A stretch of 64,000 bases of DNA. Origin: Martinezella rhizogenes. Its GTDB lineage: Bacteria > Pseudomonadota > Alphaproteobacteria > Rhizobiales > Rhizobiaceae. A program made the translations under genes and the position numbers. Position 1 is the first letter of the stretch, and each line of letters starts with the position of its first letter. The DNA lies in the NCBI RefSeq assembly GCF_007002745.1, contig NZ_SGNY01000003.1, positions 310,001-374,000 of the forward strand. The letters run 5' to 3'. Shown here one piece after another: positions 36,535-46,386 of the stretch. The notes under the pieces are model-generated. The model had not been told where the DNA came from. It saw only the letters and a list, made by a program, of their open reading frames with translations, and ran no database searches.

Positions 36535-37572
36535 ATGAAGTCGCTCACCCTGCGCCGCCCTGATGACTGGCACCTGCATCTTCGTGATGGCGCCATGCTG
36601 GAAGGGGTGATCGGGGATACGAGCCGTCATTTCGCCCGTGCCATCATCATGCCGAATCTGGTGCCGCCGGTCGTTACCACGGCCGATGCCCGCGCCTATC
36701 GCGAACGCATCGTCAAGGCGATCCCGGCGGGTGACCGCTTCGAGCCGCTGATGACCCTGTACCTCACTGAGGATACTGTTGCCGACGACGTGGAAGAGGG
36801 TAAAAAAAGCGGCCTCATCACCGCCGTAAAGCTCTATCCGGCGGGTGCGACCACCAATTCCCACGGCGGCGTGCGCGATTTCAACAGAGCGATGCCGGTG
36901 CTGGAGCGCATGGCGAAGATTGGCCTGCCGCTCTGCGTGCATGGCGAGGTGACGACGCCAGAGGTCGATATTTTCGACCGCGAGAAGGTTTTCATCGATA
37001 CGGTTCTGGAACCGCTGCGCCAGCGCCTGCCGGAACTGAAGGTGACGATGGAGCACATCACCACCCGTGACGGCGTGGACTACATCAAGTCATCCAAGGC
37101 CAATCTGGCCGGTTCCATCACCACCCACCATCTCATCATCAACCGCAATGCCATTCTGGTCGGCGGTATCAAGCCGCATTATTATTGCCTGCCCGTCGCC
37201 AAGCGCGAAGAGCACCGGCTGGCCCTGCGGGCTGCCGCGACTTCGGGTGATGCGCGCTTCTTCCTCGGTACGGATTCCGCCCCGCACGTTGATCCCGCCA
37301 AGGAATGCGCCTGCGGCTGTGCCGGTATCTATACCTCCATCAACACCATGAGCTGCCTTGCCCATGTCTTCGAGGATGAAAATGCCCTCGACAAACTGGA
37401 AGCCTTCGCCTCGCTCAATGGTCCCGCCTGGTATGGTCTCGCACCGAATGAAGAGACGATCACGCTGGTCAAGCGTGATGAAGCGGTTTCCTTCCCCGAA
37501 AAGATCGAGACCGGCGCCGGGCCGGTGACGGTGTTTGACCCGATGTTCCCGCTCCACTGGGATGTAAGCTGA
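36535..37572 (+). CDS. pyrC: Dihydroorotase
   Basis: PyrC closes carbamoyl-aspartate to dihydroorotate in pyrimidine synthesis. The 345-residue protein is the E. coli PyrC type. Metal ligands are seen in [10 protein letters not shown], the carbamylated Lys in VKLYPAG, HGEV, the helix METHITT-like MEHITT and [10 protein letters not shown] with the catalytic Asp. Start ATG gives [12 protein letters not shown]; the frame extends upstream but this is the conserved start. Confidence 0.96.
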   Translation: MKSLTLRRPDDWHLHLRDGAMLEGVIGDTSRHFARAIIMPNLVPPVVTTADARAYRERIVKAIPAGDRFEPLMTLYLTEDTVADDVEEGKKSGLITAVKLYPAGATTNSHGGVRDFNRAMPVLERMAKIGLPLCVHGEVTTPEVDIFDREKVFIDTVLEPLRQRLPELKVTMEHITTRDGVDYIKSSKANLAGSITTHHLIINRNAILVGGIKPHYYCLPVAKREEHRLALRAAATSGDARFFLGTDSAPHVDPAKECACGCAGIYTSINTMSCLAHVFEDENALDKLEAFASLNGPAWYGLAPNEETITLVKRDEAVSFPEKIETGAGPVTVFDPMFPLHWDVS

Positions 37573-37582
37573 TTTTTTTAAT

Positions 37583-37609
37583 GACCGCCGGCACTGCCGG
37601 CGGTTTTGT
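37583..37609 (+). terminator. Rho-independent terminator
   Basis: ACCGCCGGCA-C-TGCCGGCGGT and TTTTGTT lie 12 bases after the pyrC stop. Confidence 0.85.
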
Positions 37610-37744
37610 TATGGTCTTCAGGTATCCACCCTCAAATCCGGTGCCGCCTGAGGATGCCTGCAACACTGAACTAAGACGTTGTGCTTTCCGCAAACCGACC
37701 CGGGTTTTCGGAGCGATAAACCAAGGCCGAAAAGGAGAACGCCT

Positions 37745-38443
37745 ATGAACCATTTCACATTCACTGACCGCACCGTCGTCGCGGAACTGGTTGCGAAGAT
37801 GTTGTGGGAAATCAAGGCGGTCCACTTCAATTCCGAAAGCCCCTATACCTTCGCTTCGGGCATGAAGAGCCCTGTCTATATCGACATGCGCAAGCTCATC
37901 TCCTTCCCGCGCATTCGCTCGGCGGCCATGGATTTCGCGGCGGCGGCTGTCATGCGCGAGGCCGGCTTCGAGAAGTTCGACTGTGTCGCCGGTGGTGAAA
38001 CGGCGGGCATTCCCTTTGCCGCTTTCCTTGCCGAGCGCCTTGGCCTGCCGATGATCTATTGCCGCAAGAAGCCAAAAGGCCATGGCCGCAATGCCCAGAT
38101 CGAAGGCCATATGCCGGAAGGTGCCCGCGTTCTCGTCATCGAGGATCTGACGACGGCCGGCGGTTCGATGTTCACCTTCATCGACGCCATCCGTGCGGCG
38201 GGTGGTATTGTCGATCATGGCATCGCGCTCTTCTATTACGGCATCTTCGAAGAGGCCGAAGCGCGCTTCGCCAATGGCAATGTCAAGCTGCATTATCTGA
38301 CGACCTGGCGCGATGTTCTGGCGGTCGCACGGGCTGAAAAACTGTTCGATGAAAAGACGCTGTCGGGGGTTGAAGCCTTCCTCGATAACCCGCTGCCCTG
38401 GTCTGCAAAGCATGGCGGCGTCAGCGAATTGCCGCAATCTTAA
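37745..38443 (+). CDS. pyrE: Orotate phosphoribosyltransferase
   Basis: PyrE joins orotate and PRPP to form orotidine 5'-phosphate, the next-to-last step of UMP synthesis. The 232-residue protein has the PRPP-binding motif [13 protein letters not shown] (about 127-139) and the [10 protein letters not shown] loop. The ATG at 37745 has AAGGAG. It sits 172 bases after pyrC, with which it forms a pyrimidine pair on separate transcripts, given the terminator. Confidence 0.95.
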   Translation: MNHFTFTDRTVVAELVAKMLWEIKAVHFNSESPYTFASGMKSPVYIDMRKLISFPRIRSAAMDFAAAAVMREAGFEKFDCVAGGETAGIPFAAFLAERLGLPMIYCRKKPKGHGRNAQIEGHMPEGARVLVIEDLTTAGGSMFTFIDAIRAAGGIVDHGIALFYYGIFEEAEARFANGNVKLHYLTTWRDVLAVARAEKLFDEKTLSGVEAFLDNPLPWSAKHGGVSELPQS

Positions 38444-38453
38444 TTTCGGATGC

Positions 38454-38478
38454 GGCCAGCCGGCTTGTGGCTGGCCTT
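38454..38478 (+). terminator. Terminator-like hairpin after pyrE
   Basis: GGCCAGCC-GGCTTGT-GGCTGGCC followed only by TTCC; a strong stem but a poor T run. Confidence 0.5.
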
Positions 38479-38494
38479 CCGATCGATCTTCGTC

Positions 38495-38506
38495 TAAATC
38501 GATTTA
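38495..38506. promoter_or_regulatory. LacI-type operator before sugar kinase
   Basis: TAAATCGATTTA is a perfect 12-base palindrome with a central CG, the form of LacI-family operators, 36 bases before the kinase start. Confidence 0.4.
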
Positions 38507-38541
38507 AGTTCATTTGATTTGCTGTTTTGAGGAGGACCGTA

Positions 38542-39468
38542 ATGATCCTGTGTTGTGGTGAAGCCCTGATTGACATGCTGCCCCGGCAGACGACGCTGGG
38601 CGAGGCGGGTTTTGCCCCCTATGCAGGCGGAGCGGTCTTCAACACGGCAATTGCGCTGGGGCGTCTCGGCGTCCCCTCTGCCTTTTTCACCGGTCTTTCC
38701 GATGACATGATGGGTGATATCCTGCGGGAAACCCTGCGCGCCAGCAAGGTGGACTTCAGCTATTGCGCGACGCTATCGCGGCCGACGACCATCGCCTTCG
38801 TCAAGCTGGTGGATGGCCACGCGACTTACGCTTTTTACGACGAGAACACCGCTGGCCGGATGATCACAGAGGCCGAGCTTCCAGCACTGGGCGCCGATTG
38901 CGAAGCGTTGCATTTCGGTGCCATCAGCCTCATTCCCGAGCCCTGCGGCAGCACCTATGAGGCGCTGATGACGCGCGAGCATCAAAGCCGTGTCATCTCG
39001 CTCGATCCGAATATCCGTCCCGGTTTCATCAAGGACAAGCAGTCCCACATGGCCCGCATCCGCCGCATGGCCGCCATGTCGGATATCGTCAAGTTCTCGG
39101 ATGAGGACCTTGCCTGGTTCGGTCTGGAAGGCGATGAGGATACGCTCGCCCGCCACTGGCTGCATCATGGCGCGAAACTGGTGGTCGTCACCCGCGGCGC
39201 CAAGGGCGCTGTGGGTTATACCGCCAATCTCAAGGTGGAAGTGGCCTCCGAGCGGGTCGAAGTCGTCGACACCGTCGGCGCGGGCGACACTTTTGACGCC
39301 GGCATTCTCGCTTCGCTTAAAATGCAGGGCATCCTCACAAAGGCGCAGGTTGCCGCGCTGACGGAAGAGCAGATCAGAAAGGCCTTGGCGCTGGGCGCGA
39401 AGGCGGCGGCAGTCACCGTCTCACGCGCTGGCGCGAATCCACCATTTGCGCATGAAATCGGCCTTTGA
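38542..39468 (+). CDS. PfkB-family sugar kinase, probable fructokinase
   Basis: A 308-residue ribokinase-like enzyme. The N-terminal GEALIDMLP motif, DPNIRPGFI, and the C-terminal VDTVGAGDTFDAG with the catalytic Asp define the PfkB family; the LIDMLP and DPNIR pattern is fructokinase-like. It would phosphorylate fructose or a similar sugar with ATP. GAGGAGG precedes the ATG. A LacI-type palindrome sits in front. Confidence 0.9.
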   Translation: MILCCGEALIDMLPRQTTLGEAGFAPYAGGAVFNTAIALGRLGVPSAFFTGLSDDMMGDILRETLRASKVDFSYCATLSRPTTIAFVKLVDGHATYAFYDENTAGRMITEAELPALGADCEALHFGAISLIPEPCGSTYEALMTREHQSRVISLDPNIRPGFIKDKQSHMARIRRMAAMSDIVKFSDEDLAWFGLEGDEDTLARHWLHHGAKLVVVTRGAKGAVGYTANLKVEVASERVEVVDTVGAGDTFDAGILASLKMQGILTKAQVAALTEEQIRKALALGAKAAAVTVSRAGANPPFAHEIGL

Positions 39469-39592
39469 TGCGCGCGGTTGAACCATTTTGAAAAGATGGT
39501 TCAGCGCTCTCCCCGGTGCTAAAGCCGCAAAAAACCGGTATTTCGATATTATCACGCTTGTGTCAGCTGTTTTTTCGCGAAACAAGCATCGC

Positions 39593-40558
39593 ATGAGTGT
39601 TCCGAAGACCCATCCTTTTGATTTCGATCCGACCTATGGCATGCAGCGCGAGCAGTTGCTGGCCATCACCCCGCCTGAAGCGCCGCCGGGCTTCGATGAT
39701 TTCTGGCAAAAGCGCTATCGTCGCGCGCTCGCCACGGATCCTCGGCCGGTGCTGCGCAAGAGCAGGCTCAGCCATCCGCGCTGGCATGTCCTCGATATCA
39801 GCTACACCTCCACCGGCGGCTTCCGCATTGGCGGGTGGATGCTTCTTCCGCGCGAAGGCCAGGTGCGCCGCGGCCTCGTCGTCGGCCATGGTTATGGTGG
39901 GCGCTCCGAGCCTGATTTCGAAGTGCCGGTGGAAGAAACGGCAGTCCTGTTTCTCTGTTTTCGCGGTATCTCGTTAAGCGCCTGCCCGCCGATTTCTTCG
40001 GAATCAGCGCTTCATGTTCTCTACAATATCGACAGGAAAGACGATTACATCATCGGCGGCTGCGTGGATGATCTGTGGGTCGCCGTTTCGACGCTTGTGA
40101 CCCTTTACCCCTGGCTGGAAGGGCAGGTGGGGTATAGCGGCATCAGTTTCGGCGGTGGCATCGGCGCCCTGGCGATACCGTTTGATGAGCGCATTGACCG
40201 TGGTCATCTGGTGGTTCCGACATTCGGGCATAGGCCGTTCTGGCTGACATTACCCACCGTTGGCAGTGCGAATTCGGTTCAGTCATACCAGAAGGCGCAT
40301 CCGAATGTGCTCGAAACCTTGCGTTTCTTCGATGCCGCCTGTGCCGCCGCCCGCATAAAAGTGCCGATGCTGGTTGCGCCGGCGCTTTTCGATCCATCTG
40401 TGGCGCCTCCCTGCCAGTTCGCAGTGGCCAATGCGTTGCCGCACTCAAAATTTAATGAAATCTTCATCCTCGACGCCGGGCATTTCGATTACCCTGACAG
40501 CGCATCGCAAGATGCGGTCCATAAGGACAAGGTCAGACGGTTTTTCAAGGTGCCATGA
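39593..40558 (+). CDS. Acetyl xylan esterase/cephalosporin deacetylase-like
   Basis: A 321-residue alpha/beta hydrolase of the AXE1 family. The nucleophile is in GYSGISFGGGIG, the acid Asp probably in ALFDPSVAPP, and the His in DAGHFDYP. It has no signal peptide. AXE1 enzymes remove acetyl groups from sugars or xylo-oligomers. It overlaps the next esterase by four bases (ATGA), so the two act in one operon. Confidence 0.85.
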   Translation: MSVPKTHPFDFDPTYGMQREQLLAITPPEAPPGFDDFWQKRYRRALATDPRPVLRKSRLSHPRWHVLDISYTSTGGFRIGGWMLLPREGQVRRGLVVGHGYGGRSEPDFEVPVEETAVLFLCFRGISLSACPPISSESALHVLYNIDRKDDYIIGGCVDDLWVAVSTLVTLYPWLEGQVGYSGISFGGGIGALAIPFDERIDRGHLVVPTFGHRPFWLTLPTVGSANSVQSYQKAHPNVLETLRFFDAACAAARIKVPMLVAPALFDPSVAPPCQFAVANALPHSKFNEIFILDAGHFDYPDSASQDAVHKDKVRRFFKVP

Positions 40559-41283
40559 AACGCGAATATCTCCGTTGGTTTAGTCACAGGCTCCATCGCG
40601 ACATGGAGCTCCTGATATTCGGTCATGCCGGCGCCAAGGTGCTGATGTTTCCCACCCGGGACGGGCGCTTCTTCGAGTATGAAGAACTGGGGCTTGTCGG
40701 TAGTCTGGCCGATAAGCTGGAGGCAGGTCATCTCCAGCTTTATTGCATTGAGGGGCTGGCGACAGAGACCTTTTATGCGGCCCATCATCACCCGGCTGAC
40801 CGTATCCGCCGCCATTCAGCCTTCGAGAACTATATTCTCAGCGAGGTACTGCCGCTGATGGCCGAGAAAAATTCCCATACCGATACCATCGTTCATGGGT
40901 GCAGCCTCGGTGCGTTTCAGGCCGCCAGCCTCGTTTTTCGCCACCCGCATCTGTTTCGCAAACTCGTCGCCTTTTCCGGCCGTTATGACCTGACAATGAA
41001 GGTGGAATCCTTCGGCGATCTGTTCGATGGCTACTACGATGATGACGTCTATTTCCACATGCCAAGCCATTTCCTGCCGGGGCTTACCTGCCCGCAGCGG
41101 CTCGAACACCTGCGCCGCATCGACATGGTTTTCACCATCGGCGATGCAGACCCGTTTCTCAATAACAACCATCATCTGAGCCGGGTTCTTTCCGACAAGC
41201 AGGTAGGCCATCAAATGCATGTCTGGGACGGCCGCGCGCATCGGGCAGGTGCATGGCGCAAGATGGCGGCGCTTTATATTTGA
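40555..41283 (+). CDS. Esterase-D-like alpha/beta hydrolase
   Basis: A 242-residue protein of the putative esterase family (PF00756-like). Nucleophile Ser in HGCSLGAFQAA; the His in the C-terminal HVWDGRAHRAGAW; an Asp in TIGDADPF. Starts on the last bases of the preceding gene. Substrate unknown. Confidence 0.82.
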   Translation: MKREYLRWFSHRLHRDMELLIFGHAGAKVLMFPTRDGRFFEYEELGLVGSLADKLEAGHLQLYCIEGLATETFYAAHHHPADRIRRHSAFENYILSEVLPLMAEKNSHTDTIVHGCSLGAFQAASLVFRHPHLFRKLVAFSGRYDLTMKVESFGDLFDGYYDDDVYFHMPSHFLPGLTCPQRLEHLRRIDMVFTIGDADPFLNNNHHLSRVLSDKQVGHQMHVWDGRAHRAGAWRKMAALYI

Positions 41284-41300
41284 GGTCGCTGCATTAAAAA

Positions 41301-41325
41301 AGCCGGAAGCGTTCTTCCGGCTTTC
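41301..41325. terminator. Bidirectional terminator between esterase and pgi
   Basis: AGCCGGAAG-CGTT-CTTCCGGCT flanked by AAAAA on the left and TTTCTT on the right, between convergent genes. Confidence 0.8.
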
Positions 41326-41347
41326 TTGAGATCGAGGTGCGGAGATT

Positions 41348-42976
41348 TTACCCCGCCAGGCCGGCCAGCGCCTTCACCAGGCCCTGCGTCGAGCTGTCAT
41401 GGCCGGCAGCGCTTTCCTTGCCTTCCACGACCGGCAGCAGGCCGGTTGCCAGTTCCTTGCCAAGCTCCACGCCCCACTGGTCGAAGGAATTGATGCGGAA
41501 CAATACGCCTTCCACAAACACGCGGTGCTCGTAAAGCGCGATCAGGCGGCCAAGCGCAAATGGTGTCAGCTTGTCGTAGACGAAGGTGATCGATGGGCGG
41601 TTGCCAGTGAAGACGCGGTGCGGTGCGATGAAATCCGCGAGTTTGTCTTCCATGCCCTTGGAGGTAAGCTGGGCTTTTGCCTCGGCCAGCGTGCGTCCCT
41701 TCATCAGCGCTTCCGATTGCGCCAGGCAATTGGCGATGAGGAGCTGGTGCTGATGGCGCAGTTCGGGCTCAAAACCGTTGGCGGCGATCATGAATTCCGC
41801 CGGAATGACGCTCGTGCCCTGATGGATCAGCTGGTAGAAGGCGTGCTGGCCGTTGGTGCCGGGTTCACCCCAGACAACAGGGCCGGACTGGCCTTCGACG
41901 GGCGTGCCGTCGATGGTCACGCCCTTGCCGTTCGATTCCATGTCGAGCTGCTGCAGATAGGCGGGGAAGCGCGACAGCCGCTGGTCATAGGGCAGGATTG
42001 CCCGCGTCGGATAATTCAGCACGTTACGGTTATAAAAGCCGATGAGGCCGAGCAGCATCGGCAGGTTTTCGCGGATTGGCGCCTCGCGGAAATGCCTGTC
42101 CATCGCATGCGCGCCATCCAGGAATTTGCCGAAATTATCCGGCCCGATGGCGATCATCAGCGGCAGGCCGATCGCGGACCAGATCGAATAACGACCACCC
42201 ACCCAGTCCCAGAAACCGAAGATGCGGTCGCTTTCGATGCCGAAGGCGGCGACCTTGTCCAATGCGGTGGAAACGGCGGCGAAGTGATGCTTTACGGCGT
42301 CTTCACCCAGCTTCTCGGCGATGAAGCGGCGCGCGGTGGCGGCATTCGTCATCGTTTCGATGGTGGTGAAGGTCTTCGACGCGATGATGAAGAGCGAGGT
42401 TTCCGGGTCGAGAAGCTTTAGGGTATCGGCAATATGTGCGCCGTCGATATTGGAAACGAAATGCGCCCGCGGACCATCATGGAAAGGTGCGAGTGCGAGC
42501 GTCGCCATGACGGGGCCGAGATCGGAGCCGCCAATGCCGATGTTCACGACGTCGGTGATCTTCTTGCCGGTCGCACCTTTCAGGGAGCCGGAACGGATCG
42601 CATCGGCAAACTTGCCCATGGCGGCGAGAACGCCGTTCACGTCAGGCATCACATCCTTGCCGTCCACAAGAACGGGGGTGTTTGAACGATTGCGCAGCGC
42701 GGTATGCAGCACGGCGCGGTCTTCGGTGAAGTTGATTGCCTTGCCGGAGAACATCTCCTCGCGCTTGGCCTCGACGCCACCTTCGCGCGCCAGCTGTTCG
42801 AGAAGCGTCACGATCTCCTCGTTGACGGCGCATTTGGAGTAATCCATCAGCAGGTCATCGAATTTTACGCTGAAACGGCTGAATCTCTTGTCGTCGGCCG
42901 CAAACGCGGCGCGAAGATCGGTTGCGGCTGTGCTGCTTGCCGTTGCTTTGAGTTTTTCGATGGTGGCCTGCATCAT
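41348..42976 (-). CDS. pgi: Glucose-6-phosphate isomerase
   Basis: Pgi interconverts glucose 6-phosphate and fructose 6-phosphate. The 542-residue protein has the family signatures: [15 protein letters not shown] (about 145-159), [16 protein letters not shown] (about 257) and the late [12 protein letters not shown] with the catalytic His nearby in the [10 protein letters not shown] region. It lies convergent with the esterase genes. Confidence 0.97.
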   Translation of the reverse strand: MMQATIEKLKATASSTAATDLRAAFAADDKRFSRFSVKFDDLLMDYSKCAVNEEIVTLLEQLAREGGVEAKREEMFSGKAINFTEDRAVLHTALRNRSNTPVLVDGKDVMPDVNGVLAAMGKFADAIRSGSLKGATGKKITDVVNIGIGGSDLGPVMATLALAPFHDGPRAHFVSNIDGAHIADTLKLLDPETSLFIIASKTFTTIETMTNAATARRFIAEKLGEDAVKHHFAAVSTALDKVAAFGIESDRIFGFWDWVGGRYSIWSAIGLPLMIAIGPDNFGKFLDGAHAMDRHFREAPIRENLPMLLGLIGFYNRNVLNYPTRAILPYDQRLSRFPAYLQQLDMESNGKGVTIDGTPVEGQSGPVVWGEPGTNGQHAFYQLIHQGTSVIPAEFMIAANGFEPELRHQHQLLIANCLAQSEALMKGRTLAEAKAQLTSKGMEDKLADFIAPHRVFTGNRPSITFVYDKLTPFALGRLIALYEHRVFVEGVLFRINSFDQWGVELGKELATGLLPVVEGKESAAGHDSSTQGLVKALAGLAG

Positions 42977-43063
42977 GTGCTCCTCGGCTTCCGTGGAAGG
43001 ATGAGGAAACTATTCTTTTTCGCACGGCCAAATCAAGGCGACTTTGATAAAAGAAAAGGGCAG

Positions 43064-43094
43064 GCAGAAAAGAAAAGAGCCGGTCGCCCGGCTC
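43064..43094 (-). terminator. Terminator after fadD
   Basis: On the minus strand GAGCCGGGCGACCGGCTC is followed by TTTTCTTTTC, 20 bases after the fadD stop. Confidence 0.8.
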
Positions 43095-43114
43095 TCGTCA
43101 TTCGCTTCAAGTGC

Positions 43115-44827
43115 TCAGTTCAGATTGCGCAATTCGCGCCGCAAAATCTTGCCGACATTGGATTTCGGCAGCTCGGTGCGGAACTCGATGATCTTCGGCC
43201 GTTTGTAGTTTGTCAGGTTCTTGGCGCAGAAGGCCTTGAGTTCGGCTTCCGTCAGGGACTGATCTTTCTTGACGACGAAAAGTTTGACGGTTTCGCCAGA
43301 ATGTTCGTCCGGAACACCGATTGCGGCGCATTCCAGCACGCCGGGATGGCTGGCGGCCACTTCTTCCACCTCGTTTGGATAGACGTTGAAACCGGAGACG
43401 AGGATCATGTCCTTCTTGCGGTCGACGATCTTGGTGTAACCGCGCTCGTCCATGAAACCCATGTCGCCGGAGCGGAAGAAGCCGTCGGCGGTCATGGCTT
43501 TTGCGGTTTCATCCGGTCGTTGCCAATAACCGGCCATGACCTGCGGGCCGCGGATGCAAATCTCGCCAACTTCACCCACAGGCAAGCTGTTGCCATCATC
43601 GTCGCGAATGTCGATCTCCGTCGATGAAAGCGGCAGGCCGATGGTGCCGCTGAATTCCTGGGAATCGAGGCGATTGACCGTCGCCACCGGCGATGTTTCA
43701 GAGAGACCGTAGCCTTCCGCAATCGGGCAGCCCACCACGGAAAGCCAGCGTTCCGCGACCGGTCTTTGCACGGCCATGCCGCCACCAAGAACGAGGATGA
43801 GCGACGAAAGGTCGAGCTTGCGGAAATCCTCATTGTTCATCAGCGCGTTGAAAAGCGTGTTGATGCCGGGGAACACATGCGGCTGATAATGCGACAGTTC
43901 CTTGACGAAGCCGGGAATATCGCGCGGGTTGGCGATCAGAAGATTGTGGCCACCGAGCGCAATGCCCATCAGCGAATTCACCGTCAACGCAAAAATGTGG
44001 CAGAGCGGCAGCGCGCAGATGAAGTTGAGAACTTCGGGGCGATCCTTGCGGCTGCTGAAGGCGGCGTCCAGCCACAGGCTGATCTGCGCCTTGTTGGCCA
44101 GAAGATTGGCGTGGGTAAGGATCGCGCCTTTGGAGACGCCCGTCGTGCCGCCGGTATATTGCAGGAAGGCGATATCCTGAGCCGTGAGGCCGACGGACTT
44201 CAGGGAAAATCCCTGGCCTTCCTTCAGCACCGCATTGAAGCTGATCGAGCCGGGGATCGCATAGGCGGGCACAAGCTTCTTCACCTTGCGAACGACAAGA
44301 TTGACGATATGTCCCTTGAAGCCGAGGAGATCGCCCATGGTTGCGACGACGACATGCCGCACGGCGGTTTTCGGCACCGCCTGCTGCGCCACATGGGCGA
44401 AGTTTTCCAGCACGAACAGCGCCTTTGCGCCGGAGTCCTTCAGCTGGTGTTCCAGTTCGCGCGGCGTGTAGAGCGGATTGACGTTGACCACGATCATGCC
44501 TGCCCGCAGGATCCCATAAACCGCGACGGGATTTTGCAGGATGTTCGGCATCATCACCGCAACCCGGTCACCCTTTTCCAGTCCTCTGGATTGCAGCCAT
44601 GCGGCCACGGCGCGGGTTTGAGCGTCCAGCTGCCGGTAGGTCAGCGACTTGCCCATGCTGGAAAAGGCTTTGCGGTCGGCAAATTGCACGCAGCTCTTTT
44701 CAAGAAGATCTACAAGCGAGGCGTTGGCCGATACGGGGATTTCGGAAGGGACGCCCGGCGGATAGGACGACAGCCAACGCTTTTCTACGCTGACATTTTC
44801 CGGCTGTCCCAGGGACAATTCACTCAT
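43115..44827 (-). CDS. fadD: Long-chain fatty-acid--CoA ligase
   Basis: FadD activates fatty acids with ATP and CoA for beta-oxidation at the inner membrane. The 570-residue protein carries the AMP-binding motif QYTGGTTGVSKGA, YGLSETSP, the hinge GWFRSGD-type GFFRSGDMGF and the C-terminal VSGFNVYPNEVE linker. An ACGTTTACG motif lies upstream in the divergent promoter region, as before the nitronate monooxygenase-like gene. Confidence 0.95.
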   Translation of the reverse strand: MSELSLGQPENVSVEKRWLSSYPPGVPSEIPVSANASLVDLLEKSCVQFADRKAFSSMGKSLTYRQLDAQTRAVAAWLQSRGLEKGDRVAVMMPNILQNPVAVYGILRAGMIVVNVNPLYTPRELEHQLKDSGAKALFVLENFAHVAQQAVPKTAVRHVVVATMGDLLGFKGHIVNLVVRKVKKLVPAYAIPGSISFNAVLKEGQGFSLKSVGLTAQDIAFLQYTGGTTGVSKGAILTHANLLANKAQISLWLDAAFSSRKDRPEVLNFICALPLCHIFALTVNSLMGIALGGHNLLIANPRDIPGFVKELSHYQPHVFPGINTLFNALMNNEDFRKLDLSSLILVLGGGMAVQRPVAERWLSVVGCPIAEGYGLSETSPVATVNRLDSQEFSGTIGLPLSSTEIDIRDDDGNSLPVGEVGEICIRGPQVMAGYWQRPDETAKAMTADGFFRSGDMGFMDERGYTKIVDRKKDMILVSGFNVYPNEVEEVAASHPGVLECAAIGVPDEHSGETVKLFVVKKDQSLTEAELKAFCAKNLTNYKRPKIIEFRTELPKSNVGKILRRELRNLN

Positions 44828-45053
44828 GCTTCTCCTCCCAGAGTCTTTTTCGCGCCGTGCATTCGGTGGAATGCATCAAGGGCGCTTTAGGCTTCGTGAT
44901 GATCATGAAGCTCCTGCAACCAGCCGGCATATCGGCGAGATAGAAGGAACCACATGTGCGCCACCGGATCGACCGCTCCTCCCGCTCCCCGGTGACGAAT
45001 GATAGACGCGGAATCCCCTGACGTCCATCGTATGGGTAAAGCCTATTTAACTC

Positions 45054-45068
45054 TAACGTAAACGTCAA
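45054..45068 (-). promoter_or_regulatory. ACGTTTACG-type operator before fadD
   Basis: On the minus strand TTGACGTTTACGTTA. A like motif stands before the nitronate monooxygenase-like gene at 55206. Such ACGTTTACG palindromes are bound in alphaproteobacteria by regulators of fatty-acid or branched-chain amino-acid breakdown (LiuR-like, MerR family); the link is inferred. Confidence 0.4.
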
Positions 45069-45137
45069 TATTGCTGTCGCACATCTCGCGTCCTCGTGAA
45101 TGAAACGGAGTTATGTGCGATTTTTTGACTTTAATCC

Positions 45138-45152
45138 TGATTTGAGCGATCA
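45138..45152. promoter_or_regulatory. RirA/IRO box before fbpC
   Basis: TGATTTGAGCGATCA fits TGA-N9-TCA, the iron-responsive box of rhizobial RirA. It ends 31 bases before fbpC, where a repressor would block transcription. Confidence 0.6.
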
Positions 45153-45183
45153 ACATAATTCGCAAAGCAGGGCAGGATTGGAA

Positions 45184-46233
45184 ATGGCAGGCAGCGCAGC
45201 GCTTGAACTGAAATCGGTTGGGAAAAGATTCGGTGATACGGATGTTTTGTCCGATATCGACCTGTCCGTCGAACGCGGCGAAATTATTTGTCTGGTTGGA
45301 CGGTCGGGCTGTGGAAAATCGACCCTGCTGCGCATCGTTGCGGGCGTTGAGACGCCGGACCACGGCAGCGTTTCCCTTAATGGTTCGACCGTTGCCGATT
45401 CGGCTGTTTTCGTTGAGCCGGAAAAGCGCAATATCGGTTTTGTCTTTCAGGATTATGCGCTGTTCCCGCATCTCACAGTCGAACAGAATGTCATGTTCGG
45501 TCTCAGAACCCTGCCTAAGGCAGACGCCCGCCGCCGTGCGGAAGAGATGATCGAGCACGTGCATCTGCAGGATCTGGCCAAACGCTATCCGCATACGCTT
45601 TCGGGCGGTGAACAGCAGCGTGTGGCGCTTGCCCGTGCGCTCGCCCCGCAGCCCGGCCTGTTATTGATGGATGAGCCTTTCTCCAATCTGGACAGGGGTT
45701 TGCGCGACAATGTCCGTGAGGAGACGCTTGGTCTTCTGCGGCAATTGGGCACCACGGCAATCATGGTCACCCATGATCCGGAAGAGGCGTTGTCCGCAGG
45801 CGACCGCGTGGTTCTGATGCAGCGCGGGCGTATCGTGCAGTGCGGCACGGGTTATGAAATCCACGATAACCCCAAAACCCGCTATGCCGCCGATTTTTTC
45901 TGCGCCTTCAACAAGATCGAGGGCCGGGTAAAACAGGGGCGCGTCGAAACGCCGCTCGGGCTGCTGGGTGATGCATCCGATCTGCCCGATGGCCTTGCAG
46001 CCGTTGCCTATGTTCGACCCAACGCGATTTCGATTATCGAGGACAATGCAGCGAAGGACGGGATAGCCGGCGAAATATTGAGCCGGGTTTTCCTCGGTGA
46101 GATCGAACAGCTCGGTATTGCCGTGCCGGGGTTGCCGGGAGATTTGCGTGTCCGGACGATGCAACGCACACCCGCCAAGACCAAGGCGGTGCGTTTCGGT
46201 ATCGACCCCAAGGGTGTTCTGATATTTACTTGA
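45184..46233 (+). CDS. fbpC: Ferric iron ABC transporter ATPase
   Basis: A 349-residue ATPase of the FbpC/AfuC type, energising Fe3+ uptake with FbpA and FbpB. Walker A LVGRSGCGKST, signature LSGGEQQRVALARAL, Walker B LLLMDEPFSNLD and a C-terminal regulatory domain are clear. Order fbpC-fbpA-fbpB differs from the usual A-B-C. An IRO box before it and another before fbpA point to iron control of both units. The frame is open from 45100 but MAGSAALELK is the natural start. Confidence 0.9.
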   Translation: MAGSAALELKSVGKRFGDTDVLSDIDLSVERGEIICLVGRSGCGKSTLLRIVAGVETPDHGSVSLNGSTVADSAVFVEPEKRNIGFVFQDYALFPHLTVEQNVMFGLRTLPKADARRRAEEMIEHVHLQDLAKRYPHTLSGGEQQRVALARALAPQPGLLLMDEPFSNLDRGLRDNVREETLGLLRQLGTTAIMVTHDPEEALSAGDRVVLMQRGRIVQCGTGYEIHDNPKTRYAADFFCAFNKIEGRVKQGRVETPLGLLGDASDLPDGLAAVAYVRPNAISIIEDNAAKDGIAGEILSRVFLGEIEQLGIAVPGLPGDLRVRTMQRTPAKTKAVRFGIDPKGVLIFT

Positions 46234-46320
46234 AGTTGAATGAGCGGATTTGCATGTAAATTTCCGCATCATTTTCAACTCTTGGTGATCAAACTCATCG
46301 AAAAACAGCGAAATAAAACT

Positions 46321-46335
46321 TGATTTGATCCATCA
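46321..46335. promoter_or_regulatory. RirA/IRO box before fbpA
   Basis: TGATTTGATCCATCA, TGA-N9-TCA, shares TGATTTGA with the box before fbpC. It lies 51 bases before the fbpA start, giving fbpA-fbpB its own iron-controlled promoter. Confidence 0.6.
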
Positions 46336-46386
46336 GGTATGATGTCTGCTGCCTCTATATTGCCGCCATCGAAGAGGGAGACGACC

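Larger units (their letters stand above)
44828..45183. other. Divergent promoter region fadD / fbpC
   Basis: 356 bases with promoters for both directions. It holds the candidate fatty-acid-type operator at 45054-45068 and an iron box at 45138-45152. No small gene is seen. Confidence 0.6.
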